From Heterostelium multicystogenum (Eukaryota; Evosea; Eumycetozoa; Acytosteliales; Acytosteliaceae): a stretch of DNA of 64,000 bases. A program made the translations under genes and the position numbers. The notes under the pieces are model-generated. The model did no database searches, was not told the DNA's origin, and worked only from the letters and a program-made list of their open reading frames with translations. Below are positions 18,707 through 28,789 of this stretch, one piece after another (the stretch's first letter is position 1; each line of letters opens with the position of its first letter). Location: positions 1 through 64,000 of the forward strand of contig RCNN01000190.1 of NCBI GenBank assembly GCA_003667245.1, read 5' to 3'.

Positions 18707-19963
18707 TTAGCGAATGATTCCTTCGCGCTTTGCCTCCAAGATCCACATCGGGAATTCCTGCATCAGTCGGTCGTACAACTGCTCTTCCGTCATGTCGTGA
18801 AGGTCATCCAGGGCAAAGAATCCGCAGTTGTCCACGACTCTCCCGGGCATGGTGTCCAGTTTTTCCAGAATGCCGTAATTCCGGCCTGCTAAACCAACGT
18901 ATTGCCAGAAGATTCCCAGCTTCGCTGCATCCACCATCAGTTGCGTGATCTTGCGGTTTTCAGAAACGCCACCGTCGCTGATGAAAACGACAAACATAGG
19001 GGTTTTGTCTTTGGACGCCTGGAAGGATTCGATCACTTTTTGGATCGCTCTCGGTTCATCATTGTAACGCCGACCGACGTCCCACTTGGTCCAGCCATTG
19101 TTGTCGGATTCGACAAAGTTCTGGTAGTTGGTAAGCGTCACAGGTGAGAGTCGCAGTGGCCGTTCGGCGAATGTCCAGCACTCAAGTTCGGCATCTGTAT
19201 CCATGGCTACGGCGATGGGCACAAGACGATTGAGAACTTCCTGTACGCGGCCGGTTTTGTATTGATTTCGCATCGAGTCGGTGACGTCGAGCACGAGCAA
19301 AACACGAGCTTTCATCCCAACCAAGCAGGCTTTCTCGAGGCTTACCTGTGCCTTCTTGGCCAGACTGACCAGTTCCGGCGCGACAGCAGCTACACGTTTC
19401 TCCAGAGAGATTGTGGAGGGAGATGGGGCAGGTGCTGGTGCCGGTGCAGCTTCTTCAGTAACTTCGCCGCCAAAGTGCCTCACGAGAGCGTCCAGGCCCT
19501 CAGCAAAACCCTGAAGGTTAGAGGCCAACCGCCACTCCCCATTCTTTCGGTAAAGCTCAACGATCATTACCGCTTTCTCGGTTGTGAACGTGAGCCCTGA
19601 GAACGCGCAGGTCGCTCCTATCTCACCAGCGGGGCTGATTACTTTGAAGTTGCCATTCCGGATGTCACTCATCGCCCCGGCACCGTCGATGGAGGCAGTG
19701 AAGATCAAGCGATCGATAGTGGCGGGCAGGATGGCTAGATTAATTTCAAACTGGCCACCCGCAGCAAGCTTCACACTGCTGCAAGGCGTAACAGGCTGAT
19801 TGAAGAAGACCATATAGCGATCATCAGAAAGCTTGCCTTGGTCGTCGACACCGAAACAGACGAAGTCGACTACGCTGGGGCTTTCGATGTTGACCGAGAG
19901 AGTGAAGGATAGACCGGGAAGAATATTTGCCAGCGACATGCGCTGGCCTTGGGTGATCTGCAT
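18707..19963 (-). CDS. terF: TerF-like protein: TerD domain plus vWA domain
   Basis: 418 residues. Residues 1-170 form a TerD domain (MQITQGQRMSLANILPGLSF and, near the end, AVMIVELYRKNGEWRLASN). A Pro/Ala linker and a helical stretch (about 180-220) follow, then a von Willebrand A domain with the metal-site motif DVTDSM at about residue 225, a conservative DxTxS variant, plus FVVFISDGG later. The order TerD then vWA and the length match TerF. It is probably a cytosolic organiser that binds partners through the MIDAS metal. It is transcribed opposite to the main ter operon, with its own promoter in the 330-bp region upstream. Confidence 0.9.
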   Translation of the reverse strand: MQITQGQRMSLANILPGLSFTLSVNIESPSVVDFVCFGVDDQGKLSDDRYMVFFNQPVTPCSSVKLAAGGQFEINLAILPATIDRLIFTASIDGAGAMSDIRNGNFKVISPAGEIGATCAFSGLTFTTEKAVMIVELYRKNGEWRLASNLQGFAEGLDALVRHFGGEVTEEAAPAPAPAPSPSTISLEKRVAAVAPELVSLAKKAQVSLEKACLVGMKARVLLVLDVTDSMRNQYKTGRVQEVLNRLVPIAVAMDTDAELECWTFAERPLRLSPVTLTNYQNFVESDNNGWTKWDVGRRYNDEPRAIQKVIESFQASKDKTPMFVVFISDGGVSENRKITQLMVDAAKLGIFWQYVGLAGRNYGILEKLDTMPGRVVDNCGFFALDDLHDMTEEQLYDRLMQEFPMWILEAKREGIIR

Positions 19964-20214
19964 GCATGGTTCCTTTGTGACGATTAGAGCGCCTGATGAT
20001 GAGATGGCCTTGGTGAAACAGCCGTATCTGCACCGGCGGCTGGTTCATCCGTCGGGTTAAACCTAACGGCGCTCGAAGTTCCTGCAAGTCTTATACGGCC
20101 AGTGAGGTCGCCGCGGGAAGTTCCTATGGGAAGAGCTGTTTTGTTCGAGGGCGCGGGGCGATTCAACATGGGTTTATGAGGCCGATGATGCTGGCATACA
20201 ACCAAAATAGAAAT

Positions 20215-20241
20215 CCCGCGGCGGCCGTGTGCCGTCGCGGG
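20215..20241 (-). terminator. Hairpin downstream of the interrupted TerD-domain gene
   Basis: cccgcggcgg and ccgtcgcggg form a stem with one G-T pair about 50 bp after the stop at 20291 on the minus strand. The remaining 19964-20290 region holds no gene and should contain the terF promoter. Confidence 0.55.
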
Positions 20242-20290
20242 AGTACTGGTCAGGCATGAAGCTGCTTAAAGCGCCTACTAGCACGAAAGC

Positions 20291-20588
20291 TTAGACGTAC
20301 TGCTTTTTGCCGCTCCTTTCGATTGGGCGCCCTTTGAATACGTGTGGGCCGTCCATCGTTAGCTCAATTTTGTCTCCCTTCCGAGTCAGCCAGGGGGTGG
20401 CTTCACTGCCGGCTTTGGAGGTAACTCCGGATGGACTTAGATGGATACCATCTTGGTCAATTTCGATTTGACCGATTACATAGGTGAACACCATTGAGCT
20501 GAAAAACCCGGACTTGAATTCGAATGCGCACTCTACGACCTGGTCGCCGTATTCCATCCGCATCTTTGGTTTTAGCGATGCCACCGAA
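20291..20588 (-). pseudogene. C-terminal part of a TerD-domain gene cut by the IS66-bounded unit
   Basis: The fragment reads VASLKPKMRMEYGDQVVECA to a stop at 20291 (SGKKQYV). It has no proper start; the only candidate is a GTG next to the IS. When the sequence is read across the 16-kb unit, using the single retained copy of accgcacc, the same frame stays open into 36620 and upward (MGGKVVLVCSVYSAVDNGAV). The fragment is therefore the 3' end of the gene whose 5' half lies at 36612-37570. In its neighbourhood TerD-type proteins are common. It is a beta-rich domain with no catalytic residues. Confidence 0.8.
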
Positions 20589-20596
20589 ACCGCACC
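20589..20596. repeat. Left 8-bp target duplication (accgcacc) of the IS66-bounded unit
   Basis: accgcacc directly abuts the gtaagcg end of the left IS66 copy. The identical 8-mer abuts the outer end of the right IS66 copy at 36612-36619. IS66 elements make 8-bp duplications. Confidence 0.9.
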
Positions 20597-20611
20597 GTAA
20601 GCGAACGGGCA

Positions 20612-22169
20612 TTACAGGTTGCGTAACGGCAGCCAGTTATGCGGCAACAACTCGGCGATCTCACTGGCGCGCTGCGTCGGCAGCCGCATCAGCACATCCT
20701 TGAGATAAGCATACGGATCATGCCCGTTAAGCTTGGCCGATTGGATCAAACTCATCAGCGCAGCCGCGCGTTGTCCGCTGCGTAACGACCCTGCAAAGAG
20801 CCAGTTCTTGCGTCCGAGCGCCCATGGCCGGATTTGCTGCTCGATGTGGTTGTTATCAATAGGCACCGCGCCGTCATCCAGATAACGTGACAACGCCGTC
20901 CAGCGTTTCAGGCTGTAATCCAGGGCCTTGGCGATGGCCACACCCTCGTGTACCAGCTCGCGCTGGGCGATCATCCAAGTGTGCAGCATGTTCATCACGG
21001 GGACGGCTTTTTCTTGTCGTATTCGTCGCCGTACATCGGGCTCCAAATCGCGGATTTCACTTTCGATTTCGTACAGCAACTGGATATAGCGCAGAGCTTG
21101 CTCGGCGAGCGTGCTTTTGTTCGTGGCGTGCAGGTCGAAGAACTTACGCCGCGCATGGGCCATGCAGCCGATTTCAGTGACACCGAGTGCAAAACTGGCT
21201 TTGTAACCACCAAAATCATCGCAGACCAGCTTGCCCTTCCAGTCTTGCAGGAAGTTGCGTGCATGTTCGCCCGAGCGGCTGGGGCTGAAGTCGTACACCA
21301 CTGCGCGGATATCGGCAGACGCGGTGGTTGCATAGGCCCAGACGTAGGCCCGATGGGTTTTCTTCGAGCCAGGCATGAGCACCTGTACCGGCGTTTCATC
21401 GGCGTGCACCACGTTGTGTCCAAGCACCACTTCGCGCAGAGCATCAACCAGTGGTTGCAGTTGCACACCGCAAGTGCCGACCCACTGCGCCAAGGTCGAG
21501 CGCGGGATGGCGAGGCCGGCCCGGCCAAAGATCTTTTTCCTGACGGTACAGTGGCAAATGATCACCGTATTTGGCGATCATCACTTGAGCCAGCAAACCT
21601 GCTGTGGGGATGCCTTTATCGATGACCTGCGCAGGAACAGGTGCCTGGATCAGGGTCTCGCAGTCCTCACAGACCCACTTGCCACGGATGTGTTGTTCAA
21701 CCGTGAACACGCCGGGCGTGTAGTCGAGTTTCTCGCTGACATCCTCGCCGATACGCTTGAGGGCGCAGCCGCATTGGCAGTGAGTGTTGTCCGGTTCGTG
21801 ATGGATGGGCGTGCGTGGAAACTCGGGCGGCAAGGCGGTGCGTTTAGGTTTTTGCCGAGCCACGGTCGGGGCTGGAGCGGGTTGCAACGTCTCAAGCTCG
21901 GCTTCGATGGCCGCGATATCGGCATCGATCACGTCATCGAGCAGGCTGGTTTGATACGGATTTAGCTGCTCGCTGCGCTTGGCAAACTTGAAACGCTTGA
22001 GCTGTGCGATCTCGTGGGTCAGCTTGTCGTTGACCGTTTTGTAGTGATGGATCTGCTTGTCCATGGACTCGACTTTTTGATCGAGAGTCTCGACACGCTG
22101 CATCAGCTGCGCGGCGATAGCGCGCAGTTGTTCAGGGTTTAATTGGTCGAAATCAGGAAGCAAAGTCAT
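20612..22169 (-). pseudogene. tnpC: IS66 TnpC transposase, frameshifted by one T
   Basis: The start MTLLPDFDQLNPEQLRAIAA is at 22169. A coiled N-terminus, a CxC...C zinc-like cluster (CQCGCALKRIGE, WVCEDCE) and the DDE catalytic core (VHADETPVQVLMPG, LVCDDFGGYKASF) follow. A five-T run at 21533-21537 (four in the other copy) breaks it into residues 1-210 and the remaining 317. The intact twin is at 34208-35764. TnpC is the DDE transposase; the break is probably a consensus error because the rest is identical. Confidence 0.9.
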
Positions 22170-22250
22170 GCCGCCGATTTTGTCAGAACAGGCCAACACT
22201 GACGATAGGCTCATCGGACAATTGCACGGCGACGCTGGCCATGGCAGTGA

Positions 22251-22586
22251 TTACATCAGGGTAATCGCACTGTTTTGCCCAACTCTTTGCCAAGGTAAAC
22301 CCAGCACCAGGGCATGCAGTTGTTCGGCACCCAATTCCATCTGCGAGCCGTGCCGAGATCCCGGCCAGAAAAATTTGCCTTGATGCAGTCGGCGCGCCGC
22401 CAGCCAGATGCCCAACCCATCGTGCACCAGCACTTTCATGCGATTGGCGCGGCGGTTGGCAAACAGATAAGCACAGTGCGGCTGCGCCGCACCGAACACG
22501 GCCACCACCCGCGCCAGCGCTGTGTCAGTGCCGGCGCGCATGTCCATGGGCTCAGTGGCGAGCCAGATGGCGTCGATACGAATCAT
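22251..22586 (-). CDS. tnpB: IS66 TnpB accessory protein
   Basis: 111 residues with the IS66 Orf2 signature DMRAGTDTALARVV and CAYLFANRRANRMKVLVHDG, ending FFWPGSRHG...W. TnpB is needed for efficient transposition, but its biochemical role is unknown. Its start overlaps the end of tnpA (ATGA-type coupling). Identical to the copy at 35846-36181. Confidence 0.93.
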   Translation of the reverse strand: MIRIDAIWLATEPMDMRAGTDTALARVVAVFGAAQPHCAYLFANRRANRMKVLVHDGLGIWLAARRLHQGKFFWPGSRHGSQMELGAEQLHALVLGLPWQRVGQNSAITLM

Positions 22587-22915
22587 CGCAACAGGTCTCG
22601 AAGAAAGGTTGCACAGGCAGCAGCACTTTCAGTTGGCCAGTTCACTTTAACGGTGCCGCGCGGATGCTGGATCTCAACGCTGATAGTCGATGATGCCGAT
22701 TGCGACTCAGTGCTGGCGAGTGGCATGGGCAGTGAAACAAAAGCGGGATGCAGCGCCATGCTTTTCTGCGTTTGCAGCCGAATCCACTTGTGGACGAGGT
22801 TCGCGTTGAGGCTGTGGCTCAGCGCAACGTTGGCAATCGAGGCCCCAGGTTGGGCGCACTCTTGAATGACTTGGGCCTTGAACGACCTGGAATAGGAACG
22901 GCGTTGTGGCTGCAT
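22583..22915 (-). CDS. tnpA: IS66 TnpA (HTH) protein
   Basis: About 110 residues from MQPQRRSYSRSFKAQVIQEC; the frame opens upstream at 22951. The HTH region FKAQVIQECAQPGASIANVALSHS is IS3/IS66 TnpA-like and probably binds the IS ends. It overlaps tnpB by 4 bp. Identical to the copy at 36178-36510. Confidence 0.9.
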   Translation of the reverse strand: MQPQRRSYSRSFKAQVIQECAQPGASIANVALSHSLNANLVHKWIRLQTQKSMALHPAFVSLPMPLASTESQSASSTISVEIQHPRGTVKVNWPTESAAACATFLRDLLR

Positions 22916-23016
22916 GAAAGACCCTCTTAAAAGGCTAGAAGTGGTGTCCACTTAAATAGGTGGACACCATCGCCTTTGGCGGTGGGGTCAGAAAGGTGTG
23001 TTTGCTGGCCGGTTAC

Positions 23017-24164
23017 CGAGATTCCTGACAATGTGATGAACGCTCGGAGCCCGATCGGCGCCGCCGGCGATTTGCACTCCACAACTCGGCGGTCGATCCG
23101 CTGGCAACAGCAGTCGCTCAAAGCACTTGGAGTGCTTGAGCGGGTCGAAGGTGCCAGAGGGGTATGGCAGCTTACCGAAAAGGCTAAAAAGGGCCTGAAC
23201 ACGCCCTCGCCCGGCGTCACCCTGCTTGGGTTCAGCACCAACCTCGGACTGGCCTTGTGGGGAACGTCTCCAGACGCTTTGGCCGGGCTCTATGAGCCGA
23301 TTGAAACTCGTCCTGAACGTCCCCCCCATTCCCCCTGAGAATTTCTCGAGCGTATGGCAACCCCACGGCGAGTGAATTTGTCGACTTTATCTGCCAGGTC
23401 CTTGAACCCATCGTGCCGAAAATTTCGGCAACTGGAAGCCTCGTATTGAACATGACCAATGATTCATTCCTCGAAAAATCACCAGGCAGATCCACGTATT
23501 TGGAACGCACGATTATTGCCCTCGAGGACCGATTGGGACTGACGCTCATGGACAGGGTTCCCATGGATAAATTTGTCGAAGGCACCAGGTCCAATGCAGT
23601 GGTCAAGTCGGACGCGCCAACAACTCAATGTTTCGTGGGAACCATGCCTGTGGTTTGCCCGCGATCCCATTTTGTGTAAGGCAGATAATCGAAGGGTGCT
23701 AAGGCCTCACACTGAGCGCCATGCCAAGCTTTTGAGTCAAGGTGGTGAGCATCGAAGCACAAGTTATGGTGATCGCGCTTATCGGGTCCGCCCGGGAAGC
23801 TTTGGCGGAATCACCAACGGCGCCATCCCAAAGAACACGCTCCAGATTGGCCACTCCTGTGCCCCGCGGACGGGAACACAGAAAAGCGCTAACCAGCCTG
23901 GGTCTGACTCAGCACGGCGCCGGCTGGCCATTTGCTGTACCTGATTTTTTTATCAAATTCCTGACAGAGCCCGGCGATTTGGTCGCTGATATTTTTTCAG
24001 GCCGGGCCATGACCGGTCGAGCAGCTGAAGAGAATCAACGTCGCTGGATCTGCGTCGAGAGTGCATTGCAGTACGTGCGTGGAGCCGCCGAGCTCTTCCG
24101 TTCATTCCAAGGCTTCTGGATCAATCCGGCATTAGAGGAAGCATTCAGGACATCCGACGCGTAG
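23017..24164 (+). pseudogene. DNA methyltransferase (N4/N6 amino-type), 5'-truncated and frameshifted
   Basis: Pieces in several plus-strand frames belong together. A winged-helix-like N-terminal part (KALGVLERVEGARGVWQLTE) leads to the catalytic region (SPDALAGLYEPIETR, then a degenerate SPPIPPENFS-like box where SPPYP is expected). These are followed by FVDFICQVLEPIV, TGSLVLNMTNDSFLE, RSTYLERTIIALEDRLGLTL and VSWEPCLWFARDP. A SAM-binding end follows (GDLVADIFSGRAMTGRAAEE), finishing at 24164. The order catalytic-then-SAM motif suggests the beta class. The left IS66 copy has removed the start. At least three shifts break it. No cognate restriction gene is visible nearby. Confidence 0.7.
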
Positions 24165-24988
24165 AAGCACAGCCATTGGTCACGGGTCCGAAACTGGATA
24201 AGTAGGCAACCTTGCCTAATGCCTTGCATAGGCAGGATTGCCTATTCCTGACATTGCGAGGGACACGCCGTCAATCGCACAGTTTTCTGCAACTGCTGGA
24301 CTTTTAGGCCACACCGGCACGAACGAGGTGCCTCATAATTGGTGACCGATGCCCCTGACATGTCTCAGATAGGGCCGCTACCACCAGGCCGAATGGGTAG
24401 CCTCGAGGGGAAAGATTTCACGAGGCCACCACCATGGTTACGAAAAAAAACAATCGCTACTGGTTTGGGGATTGCAACGCTCTTGGCGCTTGGATTTTGC
24501 CGCAACAATCAGCACCGGAATGATGGCGGGGACCATACCGGCAGCACTGTACGGACATGCCGACGATGCCCCTGGCTGTCTCACAAACCTAGGCCAAAAT
24601 GCCGATCAGTGGGCGGAGTTATCGCGTGCCCAGATTCACTCCGAGCCAATGCTAATGGATGGCACGTCGGGCGGTTACTGCTTCAACCCACCGATAAAGT
24701 CCAGTCATCTCTGACTGACCGAGACGGGTCACGCTGAGCACTCAGTACAAATCCGCTAACGACTCCCTCGTTGGTGCCGCCCTTGGCACAAAAGAATCTT
24801 CTGCGCCCCCGAGATAAGGCGATGTATCGTGCCAAGCACAATGGCTACTCAGATCATAATTACCCGACACTAGCTGGACAGTCCCGTGATTCCCTATCGC
24901 ATACATCACCTGTTAACACTTCCGATAATATATCCGGAGGGTTCACTAAGTTGTGTTGGATTGTCCTACAAAACCGCTCTATCTCCTG
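24165..24988. other. Degenerate stretch; possible end of a GGDEF domain
   Basis: No intact gene. The only recognisable piece is PRDKAMYRAKHNGYSDH at about 24805-24860 on the plus strand, which matches the closing motif of diguanylate cyclase GGDEF domains. An upstream short frame (GTIPAALYGHADDAPGCLTN) could belong to the same relic. The promoter of the porin gene must lie in the last 150 bp. Confidence 0.35.
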
Positions 24989-25024
24989 CAATACAGGCAA
25001 TACAGGCAATACAGGCAATACAGG
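24989..25024. repeat. Four tandem copies of a 9-bp unit (caatacagg)
   Basis: Four perfect head-to-tail 9-mers lie 64 bp upstream of the porin start. The unit length is a multiple of three and reads NTG repeats in one frame, but no gene covers it. Copy number could vary by slippage and alter spacing in the porin leader. Confidence 0.9.
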
Positions 25025-25087
25025 CTATGGCGTTGCGAGCATTTTATTGGTAATTTCGTCGGCGCTGACCACCAAGGATTAATAATA

Positions 25088-26375
25088 ATGAAAAAAGTGC
25101 TTCTCAAGAACACCATCGGTTTCGCTGTGGCCGTGGCATCCACTCAACTCTTCGCCGCTGGATTCGCTCTTAACGAACAAAGCATCAGCGGGATGGGCAC
25201 TGGTTTTGCCGGCCGCTCTTCTTCTGCCGATGACGCCAGCACTGTATTTGGTAACCCAGCCGGTATGGCACGCCTTAAGCGGGAACAAGTGACCGTAGGC
25301 GCGGCTGCCATTCTCGCCAAGTCAGATATCAGCAGAGACGGCAGCAATTCCCCAGGCGGCAGCTTCGATGGCGACATGGTTCCCACCGTTGGCGTACCGA
25401 TGGGCTATTACGTCAAGCCAATTGATGATCAATGGGCGGTCGGATTTGGTATTTACGCACCGTTCGGCCTGGCCACCGATTATGAAAACGGATTTGCCGG
25501 CCGTTACTTCGGTAGCTACAGCAAAGTTTCGGTTGTGACTCTGCAGCCGACCGTCAGCTACGCCTTCAATGACAAGATTTCGATCGGTTTTCGGTCCGAC
25601 CATCAACCGTATTGACGGCACATTGAAGTCTGATGTCCGCAGCAACTTTGCTGGTACGAACGACGGCGAAGTGAAAATCAGCGGGGACGACACTGCCGTT
25701 GGCTACAACATCGGCGTCATGATCCAGGCCACTGACAGCACGCGTCTAGGTCTAACCTACCACTCGATGGTTGATTACAAGCTCGACGGCAAAACAAGGA
25801 TCACTGGTGCTCCGTTCAGCGTTTTCAGTGGCACCAAGTTTGATGCCTCACTGAAAATCAAGACCCCTGAGTCCGTGGATTTCTCGGTTACCCACGAGCT
25901 GACCGACGACGTGACCCTTTACGTCGGCAGCACCTGGACCCGCTGGAGCCGCCTGGAGGACATCACAGTCAACAATAGTGGCGTACCTGCGCAGTTGGGC
26001 GGCAGCTCTGGCGCAATTGGCACTATCAGTGAGCCACAGAACTGGCACGACACTTGGGCCCACGCCATCGGTGCTAGCTACAAGGTCAACAAAGAATGGA
26101 CTCTGCGTACCGGCCTCTCGGTCGACCAGTCGCCTACCAACAACGAAGATCGTTCGCCACGGATCCCGACCGGCGACCGCACCGTGTTCAGCCTTGGTGC
26201 TGGCTGGAGCCCAACCGAAGACATCACTGTCGACATGGCATACTCCTACCTGATGGAGGAAGACGTTAAAGTCAGCAGCTCGAAGCCTCTTGCCCCAGGT
26301 GTAAACACCACCTACAACGCCAAGTATGAAAACAGCGCACACGGCCTCGGCCTCGGCCTGACCTATCGCTTCTAA
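25088..26375 (+). pseudogene. OmpP1/FadL-family outer-membrane porin, one frameshift
   Basis: A signal peptide (KNTIGFAVAVASTQLFAAG) is followed at once by the FadL hatch sequence FALNEQSISGMGTGFAGRSS with the NPAG motif (TVFGNPAGMARL), and a long beta-barrel ending in Phe (GLGLGLTYRF), the C-terminal residue used for barrel assembly. One surplus T in the tttt run near 25590 shifts the frame (KISIGF then GPTINRIDGTL). Total length about 428 residues, typical. FadL porins admit long-chain fatty acids or aromatic hydrocarbons through a lateral opening. It is the only apparent catabolic or transport cargo of the IS66-bounded unit. A bidirectional terminator follows. Confidence 0.88.
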
Positions 26376-26391
26376 GCGTTAGTTGGTCTAA

Positions 26392-26425
26392 CAAAAGCCC
26401 CAGCCATGTGCTGGGGCTTTTTTTT
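26392..26425. terminator. Bidirectional rho-independent terminator
   Basis: aaaagccccagc and gctggggctttt form a strong stem with a catgt-type loop and flanking A and T runs. It serves the porin gene on the plus strand and the HTH-repeat gene on the minus strand. Confidence 0.92.
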
Positions 26426-26436
26426 AATCCTTTGGC

Positions 26437-27347
26437 TTAGGTTTGAAACGAATTGGCTTCTGAACCAGGGACTAGCGGAAATTGAGTCAATTGTCCGGTC
26501 TCACCTGGTTGTGCGCTTGGCAATGCTTCCATCTTCCCGCTGGTTAAGCCCCGACTGAGCGAGAGGAAAAGGGCAGTTGGGGCGCCATTTCTTGGTCCTC
26601 GGCAAATAGGTATTCCCAGGGAGCGACGACATTGACCGACCGATCCTTTTGTAAATGCGCCGCCGAGCAAGGCCGCGACCTCTGAGTCTTTAATTTTGCC
26701 CAGTAACGCAATGCGTTCGGCCGTCCAGACCTTATGGTGCCGCTTGATCCCCAACTTCTTTCGAAGTATTGAAAGTGTGGTTGATGAGTAGCCAAACCTG
26801 GCCACCAAATCACGATCGGCTACCTTCCCAAGCAAGGACAACATTTCTTCGGGGTACTTAGGCACATTTACACTCGAAATGCCCGGGCTTTGCGCTCTTT
26901 CTTCAGGTAGTGCAGGGTGAAACCGAACTCAGTGGATAGGTCCTGATCAGATCGCACCCCCAGCTGACTGACCAGCTCCTGCGGCAATTTTACTATCTCG
27001 CGTTTTTTTGCGTTGGGCGTTTGAGTTGGTGTGGTTGCAGGCTTAACCGTGGAGGCTATGCCCATTTTTTTTCGAAGTGCACAGACGGTTGCGATATGGT
27101 ACCCAAACTGCTCACCGACCTCCCGGTCAGTAACCTTCCCCAGCAGCTGAACCATTTCTTCCGGGTATACACCACGTTTGAACTGGTCGATACCCAAGGC
27201 AAGCCGCTTCTGCTTCAAGAAGTAAGCCGAAATACCACATTCAACCGAAAGATCGCGATCCGAGCGCTTGCCGAGTTGCAGGATCACAGCTTCGGGGATC
27301 TCATTCAGTTTGTGGCTATTTGACTTGCGTTGGGCTCGTTCGCTCAT
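26437..27347 (-). pseudogene. Protein of five tandem HTH-like repeats, one frameshift
   Basis: From ATG 27347 (MSERAQRKSNSHKLNEIP) the product consists of about five 36-40-residue repeats. All follow the pattern PEE-x3-LLGK-x2-DR-x5-FG-x6-LRKKLGI, with W or Y near the start. Repeats 1 and 3 resemble each other (LGKRSDRDLS / LGVRSDQDLS), as do 2 and 4 (YPEEMVQLLGKVTDRE / YPEEMLSLLGKVADRD), giving an A-B-A-B order; repeat 5 begins WTAERIALLGK. The unit looks like a homeodomain-like helix-turn-helix, so sequence-specific DNA binding is inferred. A one-base shift near 26880 separates repeats 3 and 4. Upstream, the frame continues to 27521 into an IS66 TnpC N-terminus, so transcription may start in the IS relic. 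No named family recognised. Confidence 0.6.
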
Positions 27348-27853
27348 AAATCGTTTCTTATTAGTCAATTCTTTCGGAAAAGCGTCGCGATTCAACACTC
27401 GTTTCAGACGGTGGTTCTTCTTGCCGGTGGCATCGACTAGGAACAGCAACTGCATGCCCCGTTCGGCCATGGCGCGAAACTGTTCTGGGGGCACCTGGTC
27501 GAGGTTGGTCGAAGAAATCATGCCGCTGATTGTGCCAGAGCAGACTCTCAGCGGCGACTAACAGATTGGCCCCAAGGCCATGGCCTAAAACATCGTGATT
27601 GAGCTACCAGCACCGATTCTTTTCCAAGGCTACCCACCCCAGCACGAGAGCTTGAAGTTGCTCGGCATCCAATCGGCTTCAGAGCCGTGTCGTGCGGGAA
27701 TTGGCAAACAGATGAGCACAGTACCTACTCGCCGCACCTAACATTACAACAGCCCGCGCCATTACGGTTTCAGTGCCAATGCGCATGCCCACCTAGAATG
27801 GCTGAAAATGGTGCCCACTTAATTTGATCTGACCCCGAAATGTTGGACGCCTT

Positions 27854-28690
27854 CTATGCCCGCCGTGCTTGAGTCCTGTATTCCACAGGGCTCAGGCCAC
27901 TTAGCTTCAGCCTGATTCGCGAATGATTGTAGTAGTGTATGTAGTCCTCTATACCTGCTTCAAGCTCATCGAGACTGTTGAATTTGTTCAGGTAAAAGAA
28001 CTCGGATTTCAACGTGCCAAAAAAGCTTTCCATAGCCGCATTGTCATAGCAATTTCCTTTGCGGGACATGCTTGGCTTTACCGCACGCTCGTTCAGCACG
28101 CGGCGGTAGATAGGCATCCGGTACTGCCATCCCTGGTCGGAATGCAAAATTGGTTTATCGCGTGGCCGCAGCCTCTCAAAAGCTTGCCGTAGCATCGCAC
28201 CAACCATGTCGAACAGCGGGCGCCTCGCGGTCTTGAAGGCGATTATTTCGCCGTTATAGAGGTCAAGGATCGGCGAGAGATAAAGCTTCTGCCCCCCGAC
28301 CCGAAACTCCGTCACATCGGTTACCCATTTCTGGTTCGGTCGTTTGGCATCGAACTTCCGTTTCAGCAGGTTCGGCGCTACCTGACCCTCTTCGCCTCTG
28401 TAGGCCCGGTATTTCTTTATGCGCACACGGCTTTTCAACTGAAGCTCGCCCATGAGGCGCTGAACAGTCTTGTGGTTCACGAGGTGGCCAGCTCGCCGAA
28501 CGGCAGCAGTGATACGGCGATAGCCATATCGGCCCTTGTGCTCGTCGAAAATTGAGCAAATTCTGGACTTCAGCACCGCGTATTTATCAACGGATTGCTG
28601 CACCTTTTGTTGATAGTAAAAAGTGCTACGGGCCAGGCCAGCCAATTTCAGAAGGCCTTCCAGAGGGTGCTCCTGCCTCAGTTCAATCAC
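27854..28690 (-). pseudogene. IS3 OrfB integrase-type transposase (5' end separated by IS21)
   Basis: 278 residues of an IS150-type OrfB: HTH_21 region (GRYGYRRITAAVRR) and the DDE core (QKWVTDVTEF, LHSDQGWQYRM, SMSRKGNCYDNAAMESFFGTLKSE) with all three acidic residues. Across the IS21 the frame joins to the start of OrfB next to an A-rich slip site (ggaaaaagc, near 31360), the normal -1 frameshift point of IS150-like elements. The nested IS21 therefore cuts it just after the fusion point and presumably inactivates it. Confidence 0.88.
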
Positions 28691-28789
28691 GATTTGTGCG
28701 GATTTCGGTGAACGTGACCGAGCGTTTCGCTAATACGTGACCGGTGCTTCCACCCCGGTTGCGCGGGTTCTGGATTGTAATCGCATCGG

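Larger units (their letters stand above)
20597..23016 (-). mobile_element. IS66-family insertion sequence, left copy
   Basis: 2420 bp with ends gtaagcg... and ...ggttac and three genes (tnpA, tnpB, tnpC) on the minus strand. It matches the right copy base for base as far as I could compare, except for one extra T in the run at 21533-21537. Confidence 0.92.

Noticed and set aside
20597..23016. Left and right IS66 as two independent insertions
   Set aside because: Independent insertions would each have their own matching 8-bp flanks; instead only the outermost flanks match each other.
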